From the NCBI GenBank assembly GCA_002506105.1, contig DAWU01000028.1, positions 78,080-142,079 on the forward strand: 64,000 nucleotides of DNA, read 5' to 3'. Source of the DNA: Methanolinea sp. UBA275. GTDB taxonomy: Archaea; Halobacteriota; Methanomicrobia; Methanomicrobiales; Methanospirillaceae. Made by a program: the position numbers and the translations under genes. The notes below the pieces were generated by a model. The model was not told the DNA's origin. It did not search any database and saw nothing but the letters and a program-made list of their open reading frames with translations. Shown one piece after another: positions 61,954 through 64,000 of this stretch (positions are counted from its first letter, which is position 1; each line of letters begins with the position of its first letter).

Positions 61954-62657
61954 TTCCTCTTGGTCAGTGCTGCGCCGGCGTTCTCATCCAGGAAACGGTT
62001 CAGCGCTACAAGCGTTCCTTCGAGCGACCCGTCACCCACTACGTCTGGGTGGTGATTCCCGCGCTTCATGGCCTCTGCTGTCACCTCGCCAATTGCCACC
62101 AGGAGAAGATCACTGCGCATTTCCCAGACAGCCTCCCTGTAGGACATCGCACTTGTGAAGAGGAGGGCATCCGCATTCTCGAGATGCAGGGGCTCACGGG
62201 TAGGGAAAAGCGAATAGCACCTGACTTCGGTCACCCTGCCTCCCGCGGCCTCTATAGATGACAGGAGATCGGGATTCGGTACATCTGCCCTCGGGATGCC
62301 TATGTGCTTCCCGGAGATCCAGTCGCCGAGGTAATGGACAAAGTCCCTGCTGTAGAAACTATCCAGAACTTCAGCATCAATCCCGAAATTTTTGAGTTCC
62401 CTTCTGGTCTGGGGTCCTATTGCGATTACTCTGGGCCAGCTCGAGAGGAGCGGCCCAATCAGGCGGGCAGGGAGGGCACTCGTGAAAAAAATGCAATCGA
62501 ATACGCACTGGTTGGTATCCATCACGAACCTTGAAATTGCATCCTGGTTGATCCGTGCCGCAAGAGGGGAGACAGGTACGCAGTGGTGCCCGAATTCTTC
62601 ACACCGAGCCCTGTCATCGGTGCTCTTCTCCTTCAGCCGGGTTATCGCAATCAACAT
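61950..62657 (-). CDS. hemD: Uroporphyrinogen-III synthase
   Basis: Forms uroporphyrinogen III for siroheme, F430 and cobamide. 235 residues: MLIAITRLKEKSTDDRARCEEFGH, FDCIFFTSALPARLIGPLLS, VIAIGPQTRRELKNFGI and ADALLFTSAMSYREAV match. ATG at 62657 (within an open frame extending to 63101 that would run into the divergent gene). Overlaps cbf5 by four bases. Confidence 0.9.
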   Translation of the reverse strand: MLIAITRLKEKSTDDRARCEEFGHHCVPVSPLAARINQDAISRFVMDTNQCVFDCIFFTSALPARLIGPLLSSWPRVIAIGPQTRRELKNFGIDAEVLDSFYSRDFVHYLGDWISGKHIGIPRADVPNPDLLSSIEAAGGRVTEVRCYSLFPTREPLHLENADALLFTSAMSYREAVWEMRSDLLLVAIGEVTAEAMKRGNHHPDVVGDGSLEGTLVALNRFLDENAGAALTKRK

Positions 62658-62727
62658 GAGTCTTACCCGTACTCTCGCCAGATGTGTTCTATCTGTTTCG
62701 ATTCCTTTATCATAATTCCCCACCACC

Positions 62728-63948
62728 TTGGCGAGGATGATCGAGATCCTGGCAGGGACCGCAGCAGGCGTCGCACTCGGAGTCGTATCAGGGATCCTTC
62801 CCGGGATCCATGTAAACACCCTGGCAGGGATAATGCTCGCCTCGCTCGCTCTCCTTCTTCCCCTCTTTGGTCCCTTTTTCCTTGCTGCTGCACTCTTTTC
62901 CGCACTCATCACGCATTGCTTTCTCGACGCCATCCCGAGCACATTCCTCGGGATTCCCGATGCCGACACTGCAATAGCGGTCCTGCCCGCCCATTCCCTG
63001 TGCATGGAGGGAAAAGGAGAGGAGGCAGTACGGATCTCGGCACTCGGGAGCGTTACAGGGCTTGTCCTCGCGATCCCCCTCTGTGCGATCCTCCTTGTCA
63101 CGATGCCTCCTTTTCAGTCCGCCATTGACTGGTGGAGCGGGATTGTTCTGGTTGCTGTAGTCGGATTTTTGCTTGTCCGGAGCGAATCCCCGGCCTGGGG
63201 ATTCGTAACGTTCTGCGTATCAGGGATCCTTGGGGTCTTCTCGTTCCGGTATTCGTACCTGGCACCCTCGCTTCTTGGCGAGGGGGCGGTACTCATGCCC
63301 CTGCTTTCCGGCTTATTTGGTATCTCAATTCTCCTCCATTCCGGAAAGGGGGCTATACCCGCGCAGCATTTTTCCGGGCTGGACATCCGGCGGGAAGGGA
63401 TTCTGAAAGGAACGCTGCTTGGGGGTGCGGCCGGCCTCGTGGTCGGATGGCTGCCCGGGCTCTCGAATGCGACCGCCAACGGGGTGCTCGCATCAGCCGT
63501 GAACTATTCCCGTGACAGGAGGGGGTATCTCCTTGCTACAAGCGCGGCGAACACGATGAATTCGATGGTTGGTCTTGCAGCGTTTTTTGCAGTGGAACGG
63601 ACACGGAACGGGGTGGTTGCAGCACTTTCAGTGATAGAGACACCCCCACTGACATTCCTTATGGTCTCGGGAGCCCTGGCAGGACTGGCAGCCTATCTCA
63701 TCACATTGCGCCTCTCGGGGGTTGCACATCACCTTGAGGGATTGGATCGCGCACGACTGAACATACTCGTAATAGCGTTTGTAGCCGTTGTCTCATTCCT
63801 CTCAGCAGGATTGTTCGGGATCTTCCTCCTTGTTCTGGCCACCTCTGTAGGATGCATCCCGCGCCTTGTCAATATCCCGCAGGTTTTCTGCATGGGGTCG
63901 ATCATGGTCCCGGTCATGCTCTATTCTTTTGGGGTAGGGGGCATCTGA
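62728..63948 (+). CDS. TctA/DUF112-family membrane permease
   Basis: 406-residue membrane protein with roughly ten helices, resembling TctA of tripartite tricarboxylate transporters (GVVSGILPGIHVNTLAGIML; GGAAGLVVGWLPGLSNATANGVLA). Both halves carry the PG-type repeat (SGILPGIHVNT and GWLPGLSNAT). No TctB or TctC gene is seen, and archaeal members often act alone. TTG (62728) or ATG (62737) starts are possible. A hairpin terminator follows. Confidence 0.85.
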   Translation: MARMIEILAGTAAGVALGVVSGILPGIHVNTLAGIMLASLALLLPLFGPFFLAAALFSALITHCFLDAIPSTFLGIPDADTAIAVLPAHSLCMEGKGEEAVRISALGSVTGLVLAIPLCAILLVTMPPFQSAIDWWSGIVLVAVVGFLLVRSESPAWGFVTFCVSGILGVFSFRYSYLAPSLLGEGAVLMPLLSGLFGISILLHSGKGAIPAQHFSGLDIRREGILKGTLLGGAAGLVVGWLPGLSNATANGVLASAVNYSRDRRGYLLATSAANTMNSMVGLAAFFAVERTRNGVVAALSVIETPPLTFLMVSGALAGLAAYLITLRLSGVAHHLEGLDRARLNILVIAFVAVVSFLSAGLFGIFLLVLATSVGCIPRLVNIPQVFCMGSIMVPVMLYSFGVGGI

Positions 63949-63949
63949 T

Positions 63950-63981
63950 ACCCGCCAGGCTGCCGGGTTTAGCTTTTTATA
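63950..63981 (+). terminator. Terminator after the TctA-like gene
   Basis: ACCCG (63950-63954) and CGGGT (63964-63968) form a short hairpin followed by a TTTTT tract, two bases after the stop. Confidence 0.5.
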
Positions 63982-64000
63982 CATAACGTCATAACTTTTC

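Noticed and set aside
62658..63101. Upstream extension of the hemD frame by 148 codons
   Set aside because: It would overlap the divergent TctA-like gene almost fully; homology to HemD begins at the ATG at 62657.

Overview
The window comes from a hydrogenotrophic, formate-using methanogenic archaeon, most likely of the order Methanomicrobiales (inference from gene content; no species call is made). It encodes the F420-reducing hydrogenase (frhADGB), formylmethanofuran dehydrogenase (fwdGDBAC), two copies of F420-linked formate dehydrogenase (fdhAB), methanopterin and methanofuran biosynthesis enzymes (mptA, mfnE), and archaeal information-processing genes (Rpo11, aIF2-beta, aEF-1-beta, Cbf5, archaeal SRP RNA). 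TATA-like boxes, T-rich 3' ends and several TTG/GTG starts fit an archaeon. No CRISPR array, rRNA, intact insertion sequence or prophage was seen.

Layout. 0-3.3 kb: small GTPase, DUF2124-like protein, flavodoxin and a chagasin-like lipoprotein. 3.3-6.9 kb: frhADGB on the minus strand. 7.3-15.4 kb: mptA and ilvC back to back, then translation, transcription and proteolysis genes (aIF2-beta, rpoL, a metallo-beta-lactamase protein, an AAA ATPase, two M24 peptidases). 15.4-19.1 kb: two tRNAs, SRP RNA, malate dehydrogenase, a zinc-ribbon/aEF-1-beta pair and mfnE. 19.2-24.3 kb: accessory and regulatory genes, including a secreted phospholipase-D-like protein, two HTH regulators, a membrane OB-fold protein, a degenerate sensor paired with a RecA-fold-like protein, a resolvase-like nuclease and a HEAT-repeat protein.

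24.9-52.1 kb is a molybdenum/tungsten and C1 metabolism region. It holds a MoeA fused to a periplasmic-binding-like domain, a metallophosphoesterase, a three-domain DsrE-like protein, a SagB-type oxidoreductase, the fwd operon, a siroheme sulfite/nitrite-reductase-like protein, DUF364, modABC with a TrmO-family gene inside it, fdhD, a TrmO-FmdE fusion, FmdE, and two fdhAB operons separated by a rubrerythrin-like gene and a zinc-ribbon gene. The logic is coherent: modABC imports the oxyanion, MoeA inserts it into pterin, FdhD activates formate dehydrogenase, and FwdABCDG and FdhAB are the pterin enzymes that use it.

52.3-64 kb: NAD biosynthesis (nadX-nadA-nadC), a tRNA methylthiotransferase, indolepyruvate oxidoreductase (iorAB) with an overlapping DNA methyltransferase gene, tRNA-Ile and tRNA-Ser, cbf5-hemD, and a TctA-like membrane protein.

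The most interesting parts are the TrmO-family proteins wired into the Mo/formate cluster (one fused to FmdE), the triple DsrE-like protein next to SagB and Fwd, the inverted repeats in front of fdhA, and the sensor-like protein whose phospho-acceptor histidine is a leucine.
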